Of a DNA stretch of 34,024 nucleotides, positions 1-6,991 are shown piece after piece. The position numbers and the translations under genes are program-made. Positions within the stretch are counted from its first letter, which is position 1. Each line of letters begins with the position of its first letter. The notes beneath the pieces were generated by a model. The model was given only the letters and a program-made list of their open reading frames with translations, was not told the DNA's origin and made no database searches. This DNA comes from Francisella sp. SYW-9 (GTDB taxonomy: Bacteria; Pseudomonadota; Gammaproteobacteria; Francisellales; Francisellaceae), in NCBI RefSeq assembly GCF_008711465.1, contig NZ_VXKQ01000004.1, positions 1 through 34,024 of the forward strand. Direction: 5' to 3'.

Positions 1-1
1 A

Positions 2-298
2 GATAAATCTGGTGCTAATGAGGCTGCATTACTGACTATCAATATCTTCTTATTTTTACTAGGTATATGGTTAACTCATGGTATTGAAATTAGATAAAAT
101 AAGTATTTGAATAATTTGATAGAGTAGGATCATAGAAGTATTAAACGATTGACTCGACCCATGATGGGATTTAAGCCTTGGGACTCTATGGAGACTACTA
201 TCGCTGGTTATGAGTTAATAAATATGATTAGAAAAGGTCAGCACATTAATGCTGAAAATATGACTATTTGGGATCAATTCTATTCTATAGCAGCATAA
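2..298 (+). pseudogene. IS6-family transposase, C-terminal fragment with two nonsense mutations
   Basis: One frame from 2 to 298 reads the C-terminal third of an IS6/IS26-type DDE transposase. It starts with DKSGANEAAL, which carries the second catalytic Asp. It continues through an IEIR-x-NKYLNNLIE-x-DHRSIKR block holding the catalytic Glu, and ends with RPMMGF and a MIRKGQ motif. The frame is broken by TAA at 95-97 and TAG at 125-127. Both stand where family members have Gln (RQ-KYLNN and EQDHR), so each fits one C-to-T change in CAA or CAG. Read in isolation, the first 32 codons look like a membrane-protein tail, but the downstream motifs in the same frame place them in the transposase. 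The N-terminal part is outside the window. Confidence 0.8.
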
Positions 299-347
299 CT
301 GTATCTAGAGCATACTGATTTCATGAAAATTGTCACTGATTTAAATA

Positions 348-361
348 TTTGCGACAGAACC
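348..361 (+). repeat. Right terminal inverted repeat of the IS6-family remnant
   Basis: TTTGCGACAGAACC lies 50 bases after the transposase stop. Its reverse complement GGTTCTGTCGCAAA matches the GGnnCTGnnGCAAA style of IS6-family ends. It marks the boundary between the insertion sequence and the chromosome. Confidence 0.7.
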
Positions 362-362
362 A

Positions 363-446
363 TATAATGGACTTATAGTAACTTATTTCATCGTTATTGG
401 GCTACCTGTTATCTGCTTTTTCATTTATTCTTTTATCAAAAAATAA
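363..446 (+). pseudogene. Possible C-terminal remnant of a membrane-protein gene cut by the IS6 element
   Basis: Directly after the IS end an open frame without a start codon runs to TAA at 444-446. It encodes about 27 residues, almost all hydrophobic, ending FIYSFIKK: one transmembrane helix with a basic tail. The lack of a start and the position against the IS end suggest the tail of an interrupted gene. The parent is not recognised, and a chance frame in AT-rich DNA is possible. Confidence 0.3.
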
Positions 447-481
447 GACTTTATAGATAAACAATAAAACGTTAAAATTCT

Positions 482-500
482 TTGTGTAAATTATTCACAA
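482..500. promoter_or_regulatory. Imperfect palindrome upstream of trhP
   Basis: TTGTGTAAATTATTCACAA pairs at 7 of 9 positions around its centre, with perfect outer TTGTG/CACAA arms. It lies 45 bases before the trhP start and could be an operator. No regulator can be assigned. Confidence 0.25.
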
Positions 501-545
501 TCTAAAAATTAAATTGATAAATACTACATCAAAGGATAAATAATA

Positions 546-1865
546 ATGAAAAGACCTGAACTTCTATCTCCAGCTGGAACTTTAAAAGCTATGCGCTATG
601 CTTTTGCATATGGTGCTGATGCTGTATATATTGGTCAACCAAGATATAGTTTAAGAGCAAGAAATAATGAATTCTCAAAGCTAGAAACTCTTGAGACTGC
701 TATAAATGAAGCTCATGCACAGGGTAAAAAAATAATGCTCGCAAACAATATTGCCCCACATAATGCAAAAATTAAAACATATATAAAAGATATAGCTCCT
801 GTCATGGCATTAAAACCAGACGCTATGATAATGTCTGATCCTGGTATGATCATGCTTATACGTGAACACTTTCCAGATCAAGAAATACACCTATCTGTCC
901 AGGCAAACGCTGTAAACTACGAGACTGTAAGGTTTTGGCAGAAATTTGGCATCACCAGAGTTGTTTTATCTAGAGAGCTTTCACTACGTGAAGTAGCTGA
1001 AATAAAAGAAAATGTTCCAGACATGGAGATTGAAACTTTTGTTCATGGCTCACTTTGTATGGCCTACTCAGGCAGGTGTCTACTATCTGGTTACTATAGT
1101 CATAGGGATCCTAATCAAGGCGTGTGTAACAATGCTTGTAGAAACAACTATAAAGTTGCAGAGGCAAAACAAAATGATTGGGGTGACTTCGAACCAACAC
1201 AGGTTCAATCGACTCTTGGTATAGGTCAACCTTCTGATAAAGTTGTGCTAATAGAAAATGATAAAGAGCCTGGACAGTATAACCCTATGTTTGAAGATGA
1301 GCATGGCACATACATCATGAACTCAAAAGATCTAAGAGCCATCCAACATGTCGAAGCAATGACAAAAATGGGCGTTGATTGTTTCAAAATAGAAGGACGT
1401 ACAAAGTCATTCTTTTATGCTGCCAGAACTGCTCAACTTTATGATCAAGCTATCAAAGACACTCTAGCAGGTAAACCTTTTGATATGAGCCTTATGGATA
1501 AGCTTGAAGGACTTGCACACCGTGGTTATACAGAGGGCTTTTATCGTCGCCATGTCCATGATGAATATCAAAAATATGAAAACTCTGACTCTCGTAGTTC
1601 GACTCAACAATTCGTTGGTGAAATTACAGATTTTGACCAACATACAGGCTATGCCAATGTAAATGTACGTAATAAGATAAAAATTGGCGATAGTATAGAG
1701 TTAATGCTACCATCGGGAAGTCGTGAAATCATCCTAGATAACATGCTAGATAAAGATGGTAAACATATGGAAGAGGCAAAAGGAAGTGGCTATCAAGCTA
1801 AAATCAAATTTGATAATGTCTCACCTGAAGATATGAAATTTGCTCTAATGATCAAAAACCTGTAA
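546..1865 (+). CDS. trhP: tRNA uridine(34) hydroxylation protein TrhP (YegQ, U32 family)
   Basis: The 439-residue protein matches the YegQ/TrhP branch of the U32 'peptidase' family, close to the 453 residues of E. coli YegQ. TrhP is known to make prephenate-dependent 5-hydroxyuridine at the tRNA wobble position, the first step to cmo5U/mo5U; this is a cytosolic RNA-modification role, not proteolysis. Visible hallmarks are the N-terminal RPELLSPAG barrel start, ETFVHGSLCMAYSGRC around 163-178, and CNNAC at 194-198. C171, C178, C194 and C198 form the usual four-cysteine set for an iron-sulfur cluster. A later DCFKIEGR block is also typical. The C-terminal 80 residues form the small beta domain of this branch. 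AAAGGA at 531-536 is the ribosome binding site. The next gene follows 15 bases on, so the two may be cotranscribed. Confidence 0.93.
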   Translation: MKRPELLSPAGTLKAMRYAFAYGADAVYIGQPRYSLRARNNEFSKLETLETAINEAHAQGKKIMLANNIAPHNAKIKTYIKDIAPVMALKPDAMIMSDPGMIMLIREHFPDQEIHLSVQANAVNYETVRFWQKFGITRVVLSRELSLREVAEIKENVPDMEIETFVHGSLCMAYSGRCLLSGYYSHRDPNQGVCNNACRNNYKVAEAKQNDWGDFEPTQVQSTLGIGQPSDKVVLIENDKEPGQYNPMFEDEHGTYIMNSKDLRAIQHVEAMTKMGVDCFKIEGRTKSFFYAARTAQLYDQAIKDTLAGKPFDMSLMDKLEGLAHRGYTEGFYRRHVHDEYQKYENSDSRSSTQQFVGEITDFDQHTGYANVNVRNKIKIGDSIELMLPSGSREIILDNMLDKDGKHMEEAKGSGYQAKIKFDNVSPEDMKFALMIKNL

Positions 1866-1880
1866 ATGGAATAAATATAA

Positions 1881-2519
1881 ATGTCTAAAAAGCACTGGTC
1901 TAAGATACAACTATTACATGAAAGTGTAAAAAACCCCAATATAATTATTAAAGGAAAGCATAGCTACTATAGTGATTGCTGGGATTCTGGCTTTGAAGAA
2001 TCTGTTGTTCGCTATTTATACGGTGATGAAATAAGTAAACAATGGGAAGCAAAATGGCCAATCGACAAACTATATATTGGAGATTATGTTTGTATAGCTC
2101 CAGAAGTTGTTATTATGATGGGAGGCAATCATACTCATAGATCAGACTGGTTTTGTTTATATCCTTTTATGGAATTTATTGAAGAAGCTTATATTGGTAA
2201 GGGAGACACTCATATTAATGATGGAGCTTGGCTAGGAATGAGAAGTATAATAATGCCAGGAGTTACTATTGGTGAAGGAGCTATTGTTGCCACAAACACC
2301 GTTATTACTAAAGATGTCGAACCATATAGTATTGTTGCTGGATCTCCAGCTAAACTACTAAAATACCGATTTAGTAAAGAAATCATAGCCGAATTACTGA
2401 AATTAGATATTTACAACTGGAGCCAAGAAAAGTTTGAACATCTAAAACGATACTTATGCTCTTCAGATATTACAAAACTTAAACAGGCATCTATCAACTA
2501 CGACTCTCACCTAAGCTAA
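1881..2519 (+). CDS. Xenobiotic O-acetyltransferase of the Vat/CatB hexapeptide-repeat family
   Basis: A 212-residue left-handed beta-helix acyltransferase that resembles CatB chloramphenicol and Vat streptogramin acetyltransferases along its whole length. Seen are the N-terminal KNPNIIIKGKHSYYSDCWDSGFEE block, GDYVCIAPEVVIMMGGNHTHRSDW (68-90), hexapeptide turns through IIMPGVTIGEGAIVATNTVITKDVEPY, the GSPAKLLKYRF segment and a helical tail. H86 aligns with the catalytic His of CatB (NxxHRxDW). The family moves acetyl from acetyl-CoA to a hydroxyl of a drug or sugar. The true substrate here is unknown, and many chromosomal members give no measurable resistance. It lies 15 bases after trhP and ends 22 bases before the convergent exporter gene. 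Confidence 0.85.
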   Translation: MSKKHWSKIQLLHESVKNPNIIIKGKHSYYSDCWDSGFEESVVRYLYGDEISKQWEAKWPIDKLYIGDYVCIAPEVVIMMGGNHTHRSDWFCLYPFMEFIEEAYIGKGDTHINDGAWLGMRSIIMPGVTIGEGAIVATNTVITKDVEPYSIVAGSPAKLLKYRFSKEIIAELLKLDIYNWSQEKFEHLKRYLCSSDITKLKQASINYDSHLS

Positions 2520-2541
2520 ATGCTTAAAATCAGTTAAACTT

Positions 2542-3720
2542 TTATTTCACTTTACCTTTTATTAAGAAAAGAAGTACAAAACATACTACTGACATAATAA
2601 TCATAGTAATAGCAATGGGCAAAGAACTTGTTGCTGGGAAAAGCATAGCTATACTTCCTATAACACCACTAATTGCAAACTCCATAGTTCCAAATAATGC
2701 TGCAGCGACACCTGCTATCTCATAAAATGGCTCTAGACTACCACTAGCTCCTGTACCTGTCGTAAAAGCCGCTCCAAAAGTAGCAAAGAAACATGGTGCA
2801 AAAAATCCCCAAAGTGTCAAACCATAGATCATATATATAGTTAAGGATGTTATACCGGCAACAAAAACACAAGCAACCCCAAATATAGCCGTCTTATAAA
2901 CCCCAAGCTTATTAACTATTGCCCCAGATAGTAACGATCCTACTAGAAATGCTACCCCAGCAGAACCAAAAACAACATATATCTTTGAAATTGAATAACC
3001 AAGATAATTAATAATATATGGAGTCATTGAAAACAGTATAAAAAATGAAGCCATTCCCGAAACTGCCGTCAAAGAATAAGCCCAAAACTGTAGAGATCTA
3101 CCAACATATAAATACCTTGCAAAAACATCCCATGACATTTTTTTACGTCTTTCAACAGGCAAGCTCTCTTTCACAAAGATAGCAACAATTAAAAAAGCTA
3201 TAATTGCCAAACCTGTTAAAAATATAAAAGCAGACTGCCACTGGAAATGCGTGGCTAATTGAACGCCAATAAGAGGACCTATAATTGGTGAAACAGATAT
3301 TATTGCATTTATAAAACTATATATCATCGAGCTCGTTTTACCTGAATAGGCATCTCTAATAATAGCAAAAGCACATACTGATAAGCCACAACATCCAAGA
3401 CCCTGAATAACTCTTGAGAATATTAAAAAATCGATAGTATTTGATACTGCACATAAAACAGAGCCTATAACAAAGAGTATTGATGACAGAAGAATAACTT
3501 TAAATCTACCTAGCTGATCAGATAATGGCCCTAAAAATAATTGACCGACACCTGTAACGACTAAGAATAAAGATAGTGTAACTTGCACCATTTGTTGAGT
3601 AGTATTCAACGCTTCACGCATCTCTGGTAGAACGGGCATATAGACATCCATAGCTAATGCAAAAGCAAAAACCATTGGCCCTAAGATAAGAATTGTCTTT
3701 AATGGAGAATATTTCCACAT
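2542..3720 (-). CDS. Bcr/CflA family MFS multidrug exporter
   Basis: A 12-helix MFS protein of the Bcr/CflA drug:H+ antiporter branch (DHA1). Visible are the MDVYMPVLPEM segment after helix 1, motif A GPLSDQLGRFKV between helices 2 and 3, the SRVIQGLG motif in helix 4 and the SPIIGPLIG antiporter motif in helix 5. A start four codons upstream (ATG at 3732) is open, but the GGAGG at 3726-3730 falls inside that longer frame and stands 5 bases before the ATG at 3720. I therefore take 3720, giving 392 residues. The gene diverges from nhaD and converges on the acetyltransferase. The family exports bicyclomycin, sulfonamides or other small molecules; the substrate here cannot be read from sequence. 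Confidence 0.88.
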   Translation of the reverse strand: MWKYSPLKTILILGPMVFAFALAMDVYMPVLPEMREALNTTQQMVQVTLSLFLVVTGVGQLFLGPLSDQLGRFKVILLSSILFVIGSVLCAVSNTIDFLIFSRVIQGLGCCGLSVCAFAIIRDAYSGKTSSMIYSFINAIISVSPIIGPLIGVQLATHFQWQSAFIFLTGLAIIAFLIVAIFVKESLPVERRKKMSWDVFARYLYVGRSLQFWAYSLTAVSGMASFFILFSMTPYIINYLGYSISKIYVVFGSAGVAFLVGSLLSGAIVNKLGVYKTAIFGVACVFVAGITSLTIYMIYGLTLWGFFAPCFFATFGAAFTTGTGASGSLEPFYEIAGVAAALFGTMEFAISGVIGSIAMLFPATSSLPIAITMIIMSVVCFVLLFLIKGKVK

Positions 3721-3725
3721 AAGAA

Positions 3726-3730
3726 CCTCC
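3726..3730 (-). promoter_or_regulatory. Strong ribosome binding site that decides the exporter start
   Basis: GGAGG on the minus strand, 5 bases before the ATG at 3720. The upstream in-frame ATG at 3732 has no purine-rich site before it, so the shorter start is favoured. Confidence 0.75.
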
Positions 3731-3759
3731 ATACTGGTATTATTATTGGATAACGGAGT

Positions 3760-3768
3760 ATTATAACA
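3760..3768 (-). promoter_or_regulatory. Extended -10 promoter of the MFS exporter gene
   Basis: TGTTATAAT on the minus strand, a perfect TGnTATAAT extended -10, lies 40 bases before the chosen start. No good -35 box is seen, which is usual for extended -10 promoters. Confidence 0.5.
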
Positions 3769-3866
3769 GAATATTTAAAATATTTTACTAATTTAGAATT
3801 TACCTTATTTTCATACTTTATTAAATAAACTAGCAATTGAATTTTTATAAATTAAATAGTTCACAA

Positions 3867-3875
3867 TGTTATAAT
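3867..3875 (+). promoter_or_regulatory. Extended -10 promoter of nhaD
   Basis: TGTTATAAT on the plus strand, 31 bases before the nhaD ATG. It is the same nine bases as the divergent exporter promoter about 100 bases away on the other strand. No clear -35 is seen. Confidence 0.5.
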
Positions 3876-3906
3876 AATCGTCATAAATAATTCCTTTAGA
3901 TAAATA

Positions 3907-5337
3907 ATGTTTAAAAAACTTATATTAACTCTACCCATAATAATGCTACCAATACTATCTTTTGCAAGTGATAGTGAATCAACACTTAGTGCTGTTAGTG
4001 TTAATGCAACGAGTCACCCTCTAGCAATCGCTGCAATAGTAGTATTTATCCTAGCATATCTATTAGTTATGACTGAGGATTTCACAAAACTTAACAAGTC
4101 AAAACCTGTTATTGTTGCTGCTGGTATAATCTGGATTTTAGTAGCAATAGTTGGTGAATCTGTTGGTGCGGATAATATTGTTCATAGTAACTTTAATCAC
4201 ATTATGACCGAATATGGTGAGCTTTTGCTTTTCTTATTAGTTGCAATGGCATATATAAACCTTATGGAAGATAGAAATGTCTTTGCCAAGTTAAAAAGTA
4301 CTCTGCTTCGAGCTGGATTTGGCTTTTTAGGAACTTTTTGGCTAACAGGAATCATCTCATTCTTCTTATCTGCAGTTGCCGATAACCTAACTACAGCTTT
4401 AGTTATGAGCACTGTTGTCATTTCAATAGGTAAAGATAATAAGAAGTTTGTTACAATGGCATGTGTAAACGTTGTAGTTGCTGCAAATGCAGGAGGAGCA
4501 TTCTCACCATTTGGCGATATCACAACATTGATGGTGTGGCAAAAAGGTGTTGTTGGGTTTACTGAGTTTTTTGATATTTTTATACCATCACTAGTTAACT
4601 TTTTAATTCCTGCTATCATAATGAGCTTCTTTTTACCTAAAATGGAGGCCCAATCAATAGTTGAAGATAAAGTTGAACTAAAACGTGGGGCTATACCAGT
4701 AATTATTCTATTTATACTTACTATAGCTACAGCTGTTTCATTTGAGCATATTCTTCATTTACCTCCCTCTCTAGGTATGATGACTGGTTTTGGTTATGTC
4801 ATGATTTATAACTATTTCTATGGTTTAAAGATAGCTTATGAAAATAGAAATCCTAAAGGACGTAAAATGCCTCCCCATGCTTTTGATATTTTTGATAAAG
4901 TCAAAGACGCTGAGTGGGATACTTTATTATTCTTCTATGGTATTTTAGTTTCTGTTCAAGGCCTTGCAGCTCTTGGCTACCTAGGCATAGCTTCACAATA
5001 CATATATACAGATATGCAATCTGTCGCTCCTAATATATTCTCTGCTCACACCCAGGCAAACACTGTAATAGGAATATTATCAGCAATAGTAGATAACATC
5101 CCAGTAATGTTTGCTGTACTTAGTATGAATCCTGTTATGGAGCATGCACAATGGCTACTAGTAACCCTTACAGCTGGTGTGGGCGGTAGTCTTCTAGCAA
5201 TTGGTTCTGCGGCAGGTGTTGCTGTAATGGGTAAATCAAAAGGTAAATATACTTTTATGGGACATTTAAAATGGACATGGGTTATAGCTATTGGCTATTT
5301 TGCTAGTATAGCTGTTCATTTACTTATTAATCATTAG
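3907..5337 (+). CDS. nhaD: Na+/H+ antiporter NhaD
   Basis: A 476-residue inner-membrane protein of the NhaD family within the ion transporter superfamily, which exchanges cytosolic Na+ or Li+ for protons. A cleavable-looking signal (residues 1-20, ending LSFAS) precedes about a dozen hydrophobic helices. Family blocks seen are AVADNLTTALVMS, the NAGGAFSPFGDITTLMVW motif with its charged residue inside a membrane segment, AIVDNIPVMFAVL and GGSLLAIGSAAGVAVMG. The two DN-containing segments are the symmetric discontinuous helices of this fold. It is divergent from the exporter gene and overlaps the ABC-transporter gene by 11 bases at the 3' ends. A weak AT-rich leader without a clear Shine-Dalgarno precedes the ATG. 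Confidence 0.92.
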   Translation: MFKKLILTLPIIMLPILSFASDSESTLSAVSVNATSHPLAIAAIVVFILAYLLVMTEDFTKLNKSKPVIVAAGIIWILVAIVGESVGADNIVHSNFNHIMTEYGELLLFLLVAMAYINLMEDRNVFAKLKSTLLRAGFGFLGTFWLTGIISFFLSAVADNLTTALVMSTVVISIGKDNKKFVTMACVNVVVAANAGGAFSPFGDITTLMVWQKGVVGFTEFFDIFIPSLVNFLIPAIIMSFFLPKMEAQSIVEDKVELKRGAIPVIILFILTIATAVSFEHILHLPPSLGMMTGFGYVMIYNYFYGLKIAYENRNPKGRKMPPHAFDIFDKVKDAEWDTLLFFYGILVSVQGLAALGYLGIASQYIYTDMQSVAPNIFSAHTQANTVIGILSAIVDNIPVMFAVLSMNPVMEHAQWLLVTLTAGVGGSLLAIGSAAGVAVMGKSKGKYTFMGHLKWTWVIAIGYFASIAVHLLINH

Positions 5338-6988
5338 TTAGCTCAATGACTTTATTATGATATTCTTTAACTCTTATGTTATGGCTAACAGAAATATAAG
5401 CGATGTTTTTAGACTTTAATAACGAATATATTACTCTTTCAGAATTAGCATCTATATTTGATGTCGCCTCATCTATAAGTATCAAATCATAGTATTTAGT
5501 AAATATCTTACAAAAACGCAATTTTTGCTGCTCCCCAGAGGATAAAACATTACGCCAATCATGTATTGTTCCTATAAATTTTTGTAGGTATTCAACTCCT
5601 AAATAACTCAATATTCTCCTAAACTCATCATCTGAGGGAATACTGGAAAAAGAAGGATAAAATACTGCTCTTTTAAAATCATCTTCAGGGAAGTATGGCT
5701 TTTGTGATAAAAAAAGCATTTTAGGAGTTCTATTAAAAATAATCTTACCTTTAAAATTATCACTATGGCCATTTATAACTCTTAATAAACTAGTTTTGCC
5801 AATACCTGATTTACCATGTAAAAGTATAGAGTCATTACTGTTTAAAGAGATATTAATATTTTCAAGCATTAGCTCAGAATCTTTTGTTACTGATAAATTT
5901 TCTAAAACTACTAAATGCTGCTGAGAGTAATCTATTTGTCTGGGATTACTTTTACTCTTAGAGTTGATTATTGACTTTTTAAGCTCTGCAAGTCTTGAGA
6001 CATTAGTTCTTAATTCAGCTAACTCTTCATATCCAAAAACTAAAAACAACATTGGTGAGATAACATTATAAAATGCTGAGTTAACCTGCATTACCTGCCC
6101 AAAGCTAATGCTTTTTGCAAAATATCTTGGTAACGCCAGAATAATTCCTGCTAAAGAGTAAATTTGAATGAAAAAGCTTCTTACAATATCAATTTTAGCT
6201 CTTCTAAAGGTTACTTGATAAAAATTTTGTACAATGTTGTTTAAATGTTTTCTTGATGTAACAAATTCCTTCTTCTCTGACTGGTTATCATATATTGCTG
6301 TCTTATTATTTCTAACAACTGAAAGCCCATACCTAAAATCAGCCTCATATTTCTGTTGACTATACAAAAGATTCTTTAAAGGCCTTCCAACTCTAAAAAC
6401 AAATATAACATTAACCACACCCAATATAACTGCAACTAAAAATAAATAGCCTGGGATATAGAATTGATGACCATATAATGAAAATGATAATACTCCTGAT
6501 AACTGCCATAAAATGATCGCAAAACAAATAAGTGTTGCAATACAATGAACAGTTTTTAAAAAAAGATACTTTGATAAAGAGATAAATTGTAAAATGTCAT
6601 AACTTATACGTTCCTCAGGATTATCATAACTTCGAGAATAATTTAGATAACTCTTAGAATTAAGCCACTTACTAACATAGTTTTCTGTTAATGGTTTTCG
6701 GATAAATATAATTAAATACTGACCCAAAAGATAAGCTAAAAAACTATTGATTAACATTCCAGATGTAATAAATGAGAATATAATAAGTTCTCGAATAAGT
6801 GTTGGTTTATCATACTGCTCAATAGCATTATAAAAAGCAACGTACCAATGGTTTAAGTAAACATTTAGTGCAACACTTGTAAGCTCAAAAATCGCGCATA
6901 TTGACAGTACAGTTAGAGCCACTATTCCAGCTCTACTTTTCCAGAAATCTTTAGATATTGCCCAATAGTTTATAAAGAAGGCTTTCAT
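5327..6988 (-). CDS. Fused ABC transporter permease/ATPase of the SbmA/BacA-YddA (ABCD) type
   Basis: A 553-residue half transporter with about six N-terminal helices (to about residue 310) and a C-terminal ATPase. The membrane part has the family's NPEERISYDI element after helix 3, as in YddA, BacA-like and peroxisomal ABCD proteins. The ATPase has Walker A GKSGIGKT at 392-399, signature LSSGEQQKL starting near 482, Walker B LILIDEATSNID and the His switch SVSHN. It would work as a dimer in the inner membrane. Relatives move peptides, fatty acyl groups or vitamins, so the cargo is unknown. The start lies 3 bases after the KimA-like gene stop, so it is the last gene of the obg operon. Its 3' end overlaps nhaD by 11 bases. 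Confidence 0.82.
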   Translation of the reverse strand: MKAFFINYWAISKDFWKSRAGIVALTVLSICAIFELTSVALNVYLNHWYVAFYNAIEQYDKPTLIRELIIFSFITSGMLINSFLAYLLGQYLIIFIRKPLTENYVSKWLNSKSYLNYSRSYDNPEERISYDILQFISLSKYLFLKTVHCIATLICFAIILWQLSGVLSFSLYGHQFYIPGYLFLVAVILGVVNVIFVFRVGRPLKNLLYSQQKYEADFRYGLSVVRNNKTAIYDNQSEKKEFVTSRKHLNNIVQNFYQVTFRRAKIDIVRSFFIQIYSLAGIILALPRYFAKSISFGQVMQVNSAFYNVISPMLFLVFGYEELAELRTNVSRLAELKKSIINSKSKSNPRQIDYSQQHLVVLENLSVTKDSELMLENINISLNSNDSILLHGKSGIGKTSLLRVINGHSDNFKGKIIFNRTPKMLFLSQKPYFPEDDFKRAVFYPSFSSIPSDDEFRRILSYLGVEYLQKFIGTIHDWRNVLSSGEQQKLRFCKIFTKYYDLILIDEATSNIDANSERVIYSLLKSKNIAYISVSHNIRVKEYHNKVIELTND

Positions 6989-6991
6989 TCG

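Larger units (their letters stand above)
1..361 (+). mobile_element. Right-end remnant of an IS6-family insertion sequence
   Basis: The window opens inside an IS6-family element. The C-terminal part of its transposase reads on the + strand to 298, and a terminal inverted repeat typical of the family ends at 361. The left part lies outside the window, so I cannot say how much of it survives. Two in-frame stop codons show that it is no longer active. The family call rests on the protein motifs; the exact IS name is unknown. Confidence 0.8.

Noticed and set aside
2-97. C-terminal end of a membrane permease
   Set aside because: The stretch is hydrophobic, but the same frame continues after the TAA into clear IS6 transposase motifs, and its first residues DKSGAN are the transposase second catalytic Asp region.
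4197-4619. A 140-codon frame antisense to nhaD
   Set aside because: It lies inside a well-conserved antiporter gene, and its composition mirrors the membrane helices on the other strand.
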